A DNA stretch of 52,389 nucleotides from Zygnema cylindricum (GCA_037447655.1 JBBHKE010002966.1:136665-189053); one strand, 5' to 3'. Counted from the stretch's first letter, positions 1-9,400 are shown. The notes: generated by a model from the sequence alone, not told the origin. Numbers and translations: made by a program.

Positions 1-355
1 GCACCTCTCTCCAAATGACCTTTTGAATTTATAGCCCATCTTTGGCCAGCAATAACTAATTGCTCAAGGGAGCAATTTCAGTGATTCTTTTTACTACGGA
101 CTCAAAGATATCTAGGCTACACATAGGTTTAGTTGGTCAAATTTTTTTATTGTAAGGGTGGCGGAATTTCTAAGGGAAAGTCAAAGTGGGGAATGTTGTC
201 CAAAACACATATTCAAACTTTCCATTCTGTGGTGAAACTGAGCACACACAAAGTCTTCTTTCACAAGGGTGAAGTTGTATACCAGTTTTGACTTTCAAGG
301 TGTCAATCATTTGGGTTTTTATCAACTTCGAGTCGGCACTTTCTAGATAAGCTTT
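1..355 (+). repeat. LTR-B fragment (3' half), host of TE1
   Basis: This stretch is collinear with the reverse complement of about 4198-4573, the 3' half of TE2's 5' LTR. It carries a TATA-like GAATTTATAG near position 27, a sequence resembling the LTR loop hairpins (GCTCAAGGGAGC near 72) and the run AGTCGGCACTTTCTAGATAAGC near its end. The copy breaks at GCTTT (351-355). The sequence resuming at 10452 (GCTTCTTTAGGTCTGC) continues the same LTR, so TE1 was inserted here with TSD GCTTT/GCTTC. The right-hand remainder is recognisable for only about 16 bp before the sequence diverges. Confidence 0.75.
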
Positions 356-1013
356 TATAGAAATTAATGGCTCTTTTAGTATTTTCTAGGTCTAAATTAA
401 TTGCAGAAAAGAAGCTGAGGCATTCTGCCTCTAACTCTTTTCTTCAGCTCCCACATTTGTCACAGTCACTGAAGGTTGAAGAGGGAGATAGAGCCATGGC
501 TGCCTGTGCTACCAAGAGAGACAAGCACATGCTTTAGTAGATTTACTGAAAGGGCACTTGACAGACCCAAGATTTGATCTTGGTACCTACCATCTGTCAA
601 GCTAGTCGATAACAGTTAGCTTTATCCTACTAGTTTAGGATCGGTGCTGGGACGTATAGGGTTTAACAGATTATTAAAATTCTTACGCGTAAAGAAATTC
701 ATTTAACTGAAACTATAGACGTCCCGCATGGACATAGATTTGTAAAGTATGGAGTACAGTACGAATACGCAACGGATACCGCACATTTTGTTTCGACAGC
801 AAAACAAACATTGCGCAATAATTTATGACGGCTACGATTAAAATTTTGTTTTGACCGGACGGCAGCGAAAGATGTTGAGATCGCGAAATAGGGTTTGGCG
901 ATTTTCGGTCACCGCCAAATTGATTAACACATGGCACGACAACATTTGACTATGGCATCTCCGTGGATTTCAAGAACGAATCCAGATATGACATGTGTCG
1001 GCTCGTTGGCCAT
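356..1013 (+). repeat. TE1 5' LTR, first part (LTR-A)
   Basis: It starts TATAGAAATTAATGG, which is the family start TGTAGAAATT with G changed to A. It matches the complete copy at 9412-10451 and contains the TATTTTCTAGGTCT box (from 380), the U3 hairpin with loop ACTTGT-like/AGTCACTGA, a GCCATGGCTGCC block near 493, and the antisense tRNA-like module at 560-640. It is cut at GCCAT (1009-1013) by TE2 and resumes at 5356. Confidence 0.85.
560..640 (-). other. Antisense tRNA-like module in LTR-A (TE1 5' LTR)
   Basis: On the minus strand a D-arm-like run TAAACTAGTAGGATAAAGC (complement of 619-637) resembles canonical TAGCTCAGTTGGATAGAGC. Downstream is a T-arm, CCAAG / ATCAAAT / CTTGG (567-583). 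The T-arm is enclosed by GACAGAT and GTCTGTC (560-566 with 592-598). Both box-A-like and box-B-like sequences are present, but no full cloverleaf acceptor pairing is seen, so this is not called as a tRNA gene. Confidence 0.6.
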
Positions 1014-1995
1014 TGAAACTCTGAGACCTCCATTGGCCCTCAGAGTAAGCAGATCCAAAAGAAGCTTATCTAGATAGTGCCGACTCCAAGTTGATATAAA
1101 CCCAAATGACTGACCCCTTGACAATCACAAACCCATTATAGCTTCACCCCTGTGAAATAAGACTTTTTGTGTGCTCAGTTCCACCACAGAATGCAAAGTT
1201 AGAATATGAGTTTTGGACACATGAAACTCTGAGACCTCCATAAGTCCTCAGAGTAGACAGCTTCCAAGAAGCCTCTAGGATAATCTTGACCCCTTTGGGT
1301 TTCAGCAAAAATAACTGCCACCTTGGCAGACAAAAACCCTAACCACCTGCACTCCTGTGAAGGCAAGACTCCCCTGAGTCGATAGCAAAAAGAATCTCTG
1401 AATTTGCTCCCCTGAGCAGTAAGTTATGGAGGGTCAAAGTTGACCTTTTGTACAGAAGCTCTCTGGGAGAGAGGGTCCTACCTACCCAAAATTTCCTAAG
1501 TCCTATTCCCTCTCTAAAACTCTATCTACTGAAGTACGACACCAATCAAATTACTGTGTCGTACAGAAAAGTACAGGTGCCGGTGTACTTTCTGTACTGC
1601 CATTGTACAACATGGCCAAAATGTCGACACATGTCAAATCAGGATTTGTTCTCGTAATCTTCGGAGTTCCCGTAATCCAATGGTATCACGCCATGTGTCA
1701 TCTGACGTGGCAATGACCGTAAAACGCCAAAAGTACCTCTTTCGTGATCGCGACGCCTATCGCGGCCGTCTGATCAAAACCGGATATAATCCTAGCCACT
1801 GAAATTTGACGCGCGGTATTTGTTTCGCGGTCGAAACAAGTGCGCAATATCTGTTTCATAAAACATCGAAACCGTACTCTGTACTACCTAAAACTGTTTC
1901 CATGTACTACATATCTATTTCCTGTTAAATGAACTAGTCTACGTTTAACTATTTAAATATTTGTCAAACCCTACATATATTAGCATTATTTTAGA

Positions 1996-2060
1996 CTTTA
2001 CGGTTAGAGCTAACGGCTACTTTAACTAGCGGCAGGTGCCAGGATCAAACCTTGCGCCAG
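1996..2060 (+). other. Antisense tRNA-like module in LTR-B
   Basis: Reading plus, which is antisense to the LTR, TACGGTTAGAGCTAACGG resembles a D-arm/box A. GGATCAAACCT (2042-2052) resembles box B. Seven bases after the T-stem (GCCAGTC) can pair with AACTAGC eight bases upstream of it, apart from two positions explained by G-to-A changes. The identical copy is at about 5095-5160. Confidence 0.5.
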
Positions 2061-2121
2061 TCAATCCTTTTTATGAACCTTCTTAATTTACCTGTCTCTC
2101 TTGGAGAACTCAGGCAGCCAT

Positions 2122-2185
2122 GACTGTGTCTCCCTATCCAGCCTTCAGTGACTACAACAAGTACGGGGGCTTCGATAAGGGAGTC
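2122..2185 (-). other. U3 hairpin with conserved loop (LTR-B)
   Basis: GTCTCCCTATC (2128-2138) pairs with GATAAGGGAGTC (2174-2185) apart from one bulge and one mismatch. AGCC/GGCT extends the inner stem. The loop, read in LTR sense, is TACTTGTTGTAGTCACTGAA, the same loop found in the other LTR families on unrelated arms. The flanking GAGGCAGACTGCCTC palindrome (2187-2201) can add to the base. Confidence 0.6.
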
Positions 2186-2279
2186 AGAGGCAGACTGCCT
2201 CTGCTCTTTTTCTATCCTAATACACACCTAGAAAATACTCAAATATCAACACTCCCTTATTTTCTAGTGTATTTTCCTT

Positions 2280-2798
2280 TCAACTCCCACACAAAAAAAA
2301 CAAAATACCCCCTCCCAATTTTTTTTTCCTTTTTCTTTTTCTTTTCCTTTTCCTTTCATAAACCTTTATGACAATACCCTCACATTTGAAAAGGTACATT
2401 AGATGAGCTGAAATAAACATTTCATCTTGCTGATCACAATTTTTATCAATCATCCCAATTTTCATAACCCCGAGCAAAGATTTTATCCACCTCATCACTT
2501 TTTCATCCACACACAACCCGATTTCCCTCTTGCAATCCAAACAGCCAGCCCCATCTCTAATCTGCAACATACACCCAGATGCTAACCCTTTTACAGACAC
2601 ACGTTCATAAATGCCATCACTCCCTTTAGCGATGTCAAACCCATTACCCGCAAAAATTGAACTTTCCTCACTCTCTCCCATGGATTTCTTTCCACTCTCT
2701 CTTTCTAAATTTATTCCCAATAAGTATTTCTCCTCCCCTAAACCTTTCATTAAATATTCCTCTTCTCCCCTATCCTTTAAAACCTCTTCGAGTTTCAC
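2280..2798 (-). pseudogene. TE2 RT/RNase H remnant
   Basis: A 172-codon frame has weak but collinear similarity to the end of copia pol. EEKYLLGINLERESGKK corresponds to the RT segment EAKYILGIQMERDRGKK, SDGIYERV...SGCMLQIRDGAG to the RNase H segment SDASYGDAPMRR..SGYVL, and MRWIKSLLG...DKNCDQQ to MWVKSLL...FCDNQ. The catalytic surroundings are badly eroded and the tail is a lysine/arginine run (KRKRKRK) from a CTTTTC simple repeat. The link to pol rests on order and spacing more than identity. Confidence 0.5.
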
Positions 2799-2840
2799 TT
2801 CTCCCCTTTCCTCGGAATCCGTTGAAGTCTCCCTTTCCGA

Positions 2841-3985
2841 TCAGTTTTGTGTTTCCCAATTATCTATAAAATTATCTTCATTAATTTTATCTTTCCCGTT
2901 TTCACTTATGGATCCTAGACATGACTTTCTCATTTCTAAGTCATACATTCTACACTCCTGGACATCCTCAAGTACCTCCTCTCTCTTTACTTCCCTTATA
3001 CCCCCAAAAGCACACTGTTGCTTTCGTGGAATCTCTGTGTGCTTTTCTCTCTTCCCAATACTACTAATCTGGAGAAGCTCTAAAATTTCTTCATCCTCTT
3101 TCTCCTCTTCCCCTTCATCCTCCTCATCTACATTCCAACTTCTAAGTTTTTCCAAACAAGGGCATTCCTCCATATAATGACCCGGTTCCCTACAAAAGAA
3201 GCAAACCTTCTTTTTCAAAGCTCCCTTTTCTTTTCCTCTCCCTCTCTTTCCACCAAATTTCCGATAAGGTTTACCTTTGTCTTTCTTCCCCTCATCACGC
3301 TTCCGCTCGTCACCACTGTTCCTCTCATCACGCTTCCACCAATCACCGCCATTCCTCTCATCACGCTTCCGCCAATCACCACTAGCTGTAAATGCATTCC
3401 CCCTGTCACTTCCCCTACGAAGCTCCAAAGTGCTTTCTCTCACAAGAATTATCCCCATGGTAAAGCTCCAAGTCCATGAGGAACCATCAATTGCCTGCAT
3501 ACAACAAATGATGTTTTCGTACTCATCTGGGAGTTTTATGAGTAGTGTATTAATCTTTCTCTCCTCAGATTCTACATATCCCGCACTAGCAAGCTCAATA
3601 TATAACGCAGCAATATCATTGCAAAACTCTATCATGTTACCGACTTTATAAACATAGGCCTCTATTTCCAATTTTACTAACTGCTGCCTCTGAATAGTCT
3701 CACTCTTATAAATTTGAATTAGTGCTTCCCATATCTCTGAAGACTTCGTTAGACTTAAAAGAGTGATAGCTATGGACTTATACACATATCTAAGTATGAG
3801 ATGTTTTGCTATAGTGTTTTTGTATTCCCATATTTTTCTGTCATTTTCTTCAGTTTTCATCCCTACAAGTGGTACCATAGTTGAGAGCCTAGCTCCCCTC
3901 ACCGTAGGTGTCCCTTTTTCCTTCTCCCCTATTTCCCCATCCACAGAAAAGTTTTTCCCTTCACCTTCCGTTGCATCTGAACTCT
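2841..3985 (-). pseudogene. TE2 gag (long open frame, damaged N-terminus)
   Basis: The frame is open for about 380 codons. It matches the gag of TE4/TE10 in the helical UBN2-like region (SSEIWEALIQIYKSETIQ, LLIKLPDEYENIICCMQ), has a CCHC knuckle (CFFCREPGHYMEEC), an acidic stretch, then IPRKQQCAFGGIRE where protease normally begins. The DSGA active site is replaced by unrelated sequence. Between gag and knuckle lie imperfect 11-residue repeats of the type GDWRKRDERNG. Translation from the LTR-borne ATG near 4190 would meet stops at the codon after FTY and again twice before about 3985. The first in-frame ATG in the open part is about 23 codons after the GTG at 3944. The product should be RNA-binding capsid protein. 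An unusually well-preserved frame for this window. Confidence 0.7.
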
Positions 3986-4160
3986 AGTTGATATTCTGGG
4001 CAGCCTCAGTTGATTCTCCATAGTAAGCTCCTCCAAAGCCAGGTGGCGGACATCTCACTTATCCCGAAACAATTCCCCTTAAGTACTTCTCGAAAAGCAA
4101 TCCTTCCATTGTAAACTCCTAATAAGTGAAGTCTGTTCCATCGAACATAGGCACCCTAGA

Positions 4161-4175
4161 TGGTGGGCCCATAAC
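4161..4175 (-). other. TE2 primer-binding site (tRNA-iMet anticodon arm)
   Basis: The plus strand reads TGGTGGGCCCATAAC, identical over 15 bases to the anticodon arm of plant-type initiator tRNA-Met as I remember it. It lies one base from the LTR end at 4177. Internal ('half-tRNA') priming of this type is known for Drosophila copia and yeast Ty5. Confidence 0.8.
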
Positions 4176-4176
4176 A

Positions 4177-5350
4177 TGAAACTTTGAGACCTCCATTGGC
4201 CCTCAGAGTAAGCAGATCCAAAAGAAGCTTATCTAGATAGTGCCGACTCCAAGTTGATATTAACCCAAATGACTGACCCCTTGACAATCACAAACGCATT
4301 ATAGCTTCACCCCTGTGAAATAAGACTTTCTGTGTGCTGAGTTCCACCACAGAATGCAAAGTTATAATATGAGTTTTGGACACATTCACCCACTTTGACT
4401 TTCCCACTCAACAAGTGTCACCTTGGCAAGCAAAAACTTTGACCGACTACACCTCTGTGTAGCCTGGACTCCCCTGAGTCTGCAGCAAAAAGAATCACTG
4501 AAAATGGTCAAGTAAAATGTTAATTATGGCTGGCCAAAGTTTGCCATTTATACAAGGTGCTCACTGGGAGAGGCAACTACCTACCCAAAATTTCCTAAGT
4601 CCTATTCCCTCTCTAAAACTCTATCTACTGAAGTACGACACCAATCAAATTACTGTGTCGTACAGAAAAGTACAGGTGCCGGTGTACTTTCTGTACTGCC
4701 ATTGTACAACATGGCCAAAATGTCGACACATGTCAAATCAGGATTTGTTCTCGTAATCTTCGGAGTTCCCGTAATCCAATGGTATCACGCCATGTGTCAT
4801 CTGACGTGGCAATGACCGTAAAACGCCAAAAGTACCTCTTTCGTGATCGCGACGCCTATCGCGGCCGTCTGATCAAAACCGGATATAATCCTAGCCACTG
4901 AAATTTGACGCGCGGTATTTGTTTCGCGGTCGAAACAAGTGCGCAATATCTGTTTCATAAAACATCGAAACCGTACTCTGTACTACCTAAAACTGTTTCC
5001 ATGTACTACATATCTATTTCCTGTTAAATGAACTAGTCTACGTTTAACTATTTAAATATTTGTCAAACCCTACATATATTAGCATTATTTTAGACTTTAC
5101 GGTTAGAGCTAACGGCTACTTTAACTAGCGGCAGGTGCCAGGATCAAACCTTGCGCCAGTCAATCCTTTTTATGAACCTTCTTAATTTACCTGTCTCTCT
5201 TGGAGAACTCAGGCAGCCATGACTGTGTCTCCCTATCCAGCCTTCAGTGACTACAACAAGTACGGGGGCTTCGATAAGGGAGTCAGAGGCAGACTGCCTC
5301 TGCTCTTTTTCTATCCTAATACACACCTAGAAAATACTCAAATATCAACA
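4177..5350 (-). repeat. TE2 5' LTR (LTR-B)
   Basis: It begins (plus orientation) TGAAACTTTGAG and ends AATATCAACA. In LTR sense it carries the CTAGGTGTG box variant, U3 hairpin (mirroring 2122-2185), tRNA-like module (5095-5160), GTAC-rich inverted repeat around 4655-4710, and tandem loop hairpins (CTACAC/GTGTAG and GACTC/GAGTC around 4460-4485). An ATG about 15 bases from the LTR end opens MEVSKFHVMGPPSR across the PBS. Confidence 0.85.
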
Positions 5351-5734
5351 GCCATGTTGTTATTTGAGTCCTACAGAAAGTACACTGGCACCTCTACCTT
5401 TCTATACGATACACTATTTTGATTGGTGCCGTACTTCAATAGATAGAGTTAGAGAGATAGGACTTAGGAAAAAATTTGGTAGATAGGACCCTCTCTCCTT
5501 AAGAGCTTCTTTACAAAAGGTCAACTTTGACCATCCATAACTTATTGCTCAGGGGAGCAAATTCAGAGATTCTTTTTGCTATAGACTCAAAAGAGTCTTC
5601 CCTTTATAGGTGGTCAGATTTTTTGTCTGCCAGGGTGGCAGTTATTCTTATTCAAACACAAAGGGCTCAAAGTTATCCTAAAGGCTTTGTGTGAGCTGCC
5701 TACTCTGAGGACCTATGGAGGTCTCAGAGTTGCA
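5351..5734 (+). repeat. TE1 5' LTR, second part (LTR-A)
   Basis: It restarts with the duplicated GCCAT and continues LTR-A to GAGTTGCA. It includes the region equivalent to the tandem AGGG-loop hairpins and the gag ATG at 5715, inside the LTR. It is directly followed by the PBS GTTATGGGCCCACC (5736-5749). Confidence 0.85.
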
Positions 5735-7252
5735 AGTTATGGGCCCACCCTCTAGGGTGCTCATCTTTAATAGAACTTGCTTCATATACTAGGAGAATAT
5801 GATGACAGGAGCTCTATGTGAGAAAAGGTTTTTGGGAATATTAAGTGGATGGGTGAGGCGTCCATCTAGTATTGGCATCCCTCCAAGGTTTGGAGGAAGC
5901 AGATTCACAAGAGATGGAGATCCATCTCTAACGGAGGAAACAAAGGAAGGGGAGGATGTGGACAAAGGAAAGGAGAAAAAGACGATCACACTGATAGCTA
6001 CAGGTTTGGCATTCATGTCACCTATTCCGAGGAACGAGGAGAATGATATCTATACTTAGGACTACAACAATATGGCGTCAAAGCACTTCATCCCCCGCCA
6101 TCTTACACAAGGGCTTGCATCTCCTCATTTGCAGGTAGAGAGGGCATCTGATCTTTGGGTGGCTCTCATTGAGATGTACCAAAGTGGTACGATTCAGTAA
6201 GAACAGTTGGCTGATCACAAAATTAACGCATATGTATACAAAGGGGGGAAGATGTTAGATTTTTGTAAAGAGCTCGCAACACTTTTCATTTGAGCTAGAG
6301 AGTGCTCGACAGGTTCAAACTGAAAAGATGAAGGTTAAGTGCTTGCTCATGAAGTTCCCAGATGAGTTCGAAAACATGGTCAACCGTGTGTAGGACTCGC
6401 CCGACTCAAGGTGGATATGGAATTCAGTTGTAGGGATGATTCTCGTTCGGGAGAACACGATTAAGATCCGAACAGGGGAAAGAGAGGGAAAACCTTGGCA
6501 ACTGTGACTGATTTGAGGAACAAGGATTCTAGGAAATCGGTGGGAAATTATGGAGGGGGGGAGCAAAAAAATCAGACCGAGGAGTTTGTACCAAGGGCTC
6601 CCAAGGTTTTGTGTCATTTTTGTAAGAAACCAGATTATTATATGGCGGAGTGCACTAAGCTAACCAAACTTTGGTTAAAGGAGGGGCAAATCGGTTTATC
6701 TCTAAGAGGAAACAAAAAGGCTCTTATGACTCAAGTACACGAGGAGGAATCCAAGGACGAGGACGGTGAGCTCTTACTGGATGAGGAGTTGGAGGCAAAG
6801 ACCAAGGTCGAAATTCCTCGAAAGCAAAAGTGTGCTTTTAGAGGTTTGAAAGGTGAAGGAGTTTCGATTGTGGATTCCGGTGCCTCCATGCACATGAGTA
6901 AGGATAAACACCTGTTCACTAAGATGTGAAAGATTCCCACCGTAGAGATAGAGTATAGGGATGGGAGGGTAATCACTACTACTATGGTAGGATCGGTAGA
7001 TCTAAAAGTCTTAGTGGAGGGAAAGATATCCATAGTGACATTCTTTGATGTGTTGTTTATTACAGAGCTAAAAAAAAACCTCATCTCAACGTTTGTGTTA
7101 GATGATAAGGGTTTTGAGACTAGCAATAGGAAGGTAACCTTTACTGCTAGCTTTGAGGAGGAAGTTTATTTCACTGCAGAAAAAGGTAGTTAATGGATGT
7201 TAAGGCTGATTTTAAAAAATGAAATGAAGAAAGTTTACTATGCTGGTGTTCA
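5715..7252 (+). pseudogene. TE1 gag-protease pseudogene
   Basis: Translation from the LTR-borne ATG gives MEVSELQVMGPPSR and stops at a TAG after CFIY, the same codon position where TE2 also has TAG. Later frames recover gag (ALCEKRFLGILSGW; GKGKEKK-type linker; WVALIEMYQSGTIQ), the zinc knuckle CHFCKKPDYYMAEC (His position changed to Tyr), an acidic hinge, and protease VDSGASMHMSKD near 6870-6900. The pre-integrase segment is cut at 7252 by a solo LTR. At least six stops/frameshifts are present; non-functional. Confidence 0.8.
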
Positions 7253-8322
7253 TGATATTCACCTCTGAGACCTCCATAGATCCCCAGAATGGATAGCTTG
7301 CAAAAAGCCTTTATGATAACTCTGACCCCTTTGTGTTTCAGCAAGAATAAATTCCACCCTGGCTAACAAAAACTTTGACGACCTCCACCCTGTGAAGGCA
7401 AGACTCCCTTGAGTCTATAGCAAAAAAAATCTCTGAATTTGCTCCCCTGAGCAGTAAGTTATGGAGGGTCAAAGTTGACCTTTTGTATAGAAGCTCTCTG
7501 GGAAAGAGGGTCCTATCTACCAATTTTTCTAAGTCCTATCTCTCTCTAAAACTCTATCTACTGATGTACGGCACCAATCATATTACACTGCCGTACACAA
7601 AAGTATAGCTGGCGATGTATTTTCTGTACGAATATTGTACGACATGGCCTAAATGTCGACACATGTTATATCCGGATTCGACCCGGTAATCCCCGGTGAT
7701 GCCGCGATCAAGTATAATTGTGCCACGTGTCATCTGATGTGGCGATGACCACAAACCGCCGAGATTCTCTTCCGCGATCTCGGCATTCTTGTCGGCCGTC
7801 GGATTGAATGCAGATTTCAATCGTAGCTGTCATAAATACTTGCGTGGTATTTGTTTTGTTTAAAGAAACAAATGAGCGGTACTCGTTTCTTATCCGTACC
7901 GTAATCCGTACTTTTACATAACTGAATCTATGTAACTCGTAAACAGTTGTCGTTAAATAAATTATCCTACGTGGTAACATTTAAATAACTAAAAATTCCT
8001 ATAACATGTAACTCTAGTCCTAGACTTAATGGATTAGTCTACTGGCTACTGGCGGCTTCAACGGACGGCACGTATGAGGATCAAAACCTAGATTCGACAT
8101 TTCTCTTTTAGTAAATAAACTACGTATCCATAAATCAACTAATCTATTTCCCGTAAACCTCTGGATAGCCTACGTAGCCATAGCTCTAGCTTCCTCTCCA
8201 ACTTCTCAATGACTGCAACAAGTGTGGGAGTTGGAGAGAGAAGTTAGAGGCACAATGCCTCGTCTTCTTTCTATATTTCATTTTGTACCTAGAAAATACT
8301 AAAAGAACCATCAATTTCTACA
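7253..8322 (-). repeat. Solo LTR-A inserted in TE1 pol
   Basis: It runs from TGATATTCACCTCTGAGACC to CAATTTCTACA in the opposite orientation to TE1, with no interior attached. It interrupts the pre-integrase domain: ...YYAGVHD before, LWHKRLGHVH after. I could not see a clean TSD (GTTCA versus TGTTG), so the left boundary may be off by a base or two. It holds the best-preserved U3 hairpin (8184-8249) and a degenerate tRNA-like module (about 8030-8100). Confidence 0.75.
8184..8249 (-). other. U3 hairpin with conserved loop (LTR-A, best example)
   Basis: CTCTAGCTTC...CTCTCCAACT (8184-8203) pairs with the complementary arm at 8229-8249 over about 20 bp, with one G-U pair and one bulged A. In LTR sense the loop includes ACTTGTTGCAGTCATTGA. 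The arms are unrelated to those of LTR-F (31804-31846) and LTR-H (37738-37771), yet the loop is shared. Confidence 0.7.
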
Positions 8323-9400
8323 TGTTGTGGCATAAGAGGCTTGGACATGTGCATTTAGATAAGTTGAAAGAAATGAAAAAGATGGGAATAGTGGAAGGAA
8401 TTCAGTTTGGAGAAAGTGAAATCCTAAGTGACTGTAGTGGTTACGTTCAAGGTAAGGCACAAAGATTACCCTTCTCAAAAGAAACCACTTATAAAGTGGA
8501 AAAAGTGTTAGATTTGGTACACACTGATATATAGGGACCAACCAAAGTGCCCTCACCCGGTGATAATAGGTTTATGATGACAATCATTCATGATTAGTCT
8601 CGATACTCTAGAGTGTATTTTTTGAAGAATAAATCAGAGGCCCCACAAGTTTTTAAGGAATATAAAGCATGGAGTGAGGAACTCTATGAAATCTTTATTA
8701 AGAGAGTAACGAGTGATAATGGGGGAGAGTATACCTCCAATCAGTTTGAGGATTTTCAGAGAGAAGATGGAGTGCAACACCAAAAGACAGTTCTTGAAAA
8801 TTCTGAGCAGAATGGTGTAGCCGAGAGGTTAAATAGAACACTAAGTGATAGTGCGAAGAGTATGCTCTCAAATAAGAAAATAAGGACTAGAGATTTATGG
8901 TTGCATTTGGGTAGGAACAATACTGACATCACCACTTGGAGTGATGCCAACTATGGGGATGCTCATATGAGGAGATACACGTCTGGGTATGTATTGTATG
9001 TGGGTGATGGGGCTTGATGTTGGAGCAACAAGCAGCAAAAGGTCATTGCTCTGTCCACCATGGAGGTTGAGTACATGGCCTCTTGCTCTGCTATAAAAGA
9101 ATTAATGTGAGTCAAATCTTTGCTTGGTAAACTTGGTCATCTTAAGAATGGTGATCAAAAAGTATTTTGTGACAATCAGGCAGCTATTGCCATTTTTGCC
9201 AATCTTAAGCACCATTTTTAAGAAAAACATATAGACATAAGACTTAGCTTCGTTAGGGAAAAAGTAGAAGATAGAATAATCAGTTAAGAATATAGATCAG
9301 ATAATGAAATGGTAGCAGATATGATGACGAAACTTGTGCGTTCCCATAAGCTATTTTTTTGTAGGGAGAAGTGTGGTTTGAAATTAATAGGTGACTAGAA
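8323..9400 (+). pseudogene. TE1 integrase-RNase H pseudogene with RT deleted
   Basis: It starts with the integrase zinc-binding HHCC region (WHKRLGHVHLDKL...CSGYVQGK, second motif Cys lost), then LDLVHTDI, SDNGGEYTSNQF and EQNGVAERLNRT, so the DDE residues are readable. After SMLSNKK the frame jumps to RDLWLHLG, TTWSDANYGDAHMRR, the RNase H N-terminus, then a stop and RNase H to its C-terminus, with further stops (near 9016, 9108, 9221). The absence of the integrase C-terminus and the entire RT indicates a deletion of about 2 kb. Confidence 0.8.

Larger units (their letters stand above)
1014..2251 (-). repeat. TE2 3' LTR (mosaic)
   Basis: The LTR has an unusual composition. 1014-1220 equals the terminal part of the 5' LTR, but 1221-1480 starts again with TGAAACTCTGAG, the terminus of LTR-A, and follows LTR-A. 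From about 1480 to 2251 it returns to near identity with the 5' LTR. It contains an antisense tRNA-like module (about 1996-2060) and the U3 hairpin (2122-2185). Length is 1238 bp against 1174 bp for the partner. Confidence 0.8.
1014..5350 (-). mobile_element. TE2: short non-autonomous copia element (LTR-B), inserted in TE1's 5' LTR
   Basis: A perfect TSD, GCCAT, lies at 1009-1013 and 5351-5355. The 3' LTR (1014-2251) and 5' LTR (4177-5350) are almost identical over roughly 1480-2250 versus 4574-5350. The polypurine tract complement CTCCCTTATTTTCTA follows the 3' LTR at 2252. The tRNA-Met anticodon-arm PBS is at 4161-4175. The interior is only about 1.9 kb and holds a gag reading frame and a short scrap of RT/RNase H. 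Protease and integrase are gone. Any mobility must have relied on proteins from another element. Confidence 0.88.

Noticed and set aside
493-540. Conserved upstream ORF starting at GCCATGGCTGCC
   Set aside because: The start context is conserved in LTR-A, B, E and G, but the reading frames after it differ in length and sequence between copies. The block may be conserved for pairing with the GGCAG palindrome instead.
560-640. A SINE inserted in the LTRs
   Set aside because: Position, orientation and flanks are the same in all LTR families, there is no SINE tail or separate TSD, so it is part of the LTR rather than an independent insertion.
1448-1657. Small frame MYRSSLGERVL... repeated in several LTR copies (e.g. 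4517, 30517 and 35391)
   Set aside because: It lies antisense or sense to LTR promoter regions, varies in length, and shows no protein domain; copies arise only because LTRs are repeated.
2280-2371. Lys/Arg-rich or Phe/Ser-rich peptides at the TTTTCC repeat
   Set aside because: Simple-sequence DNA gives low-complexity frames on both strands.
8184-8249. Hammerhead ribozyme (retrozyme-like LTR)
   Set aside because: The loop has CACTGAA but no CUGANGA...GAAA core with three helices, so the ribozyme fold is not supported.
7253-8322. A full element inside TE1
   Set aside because: Only one LTR with no PBS-gag or pol-PPT interior attached; best read as a solo LTR.
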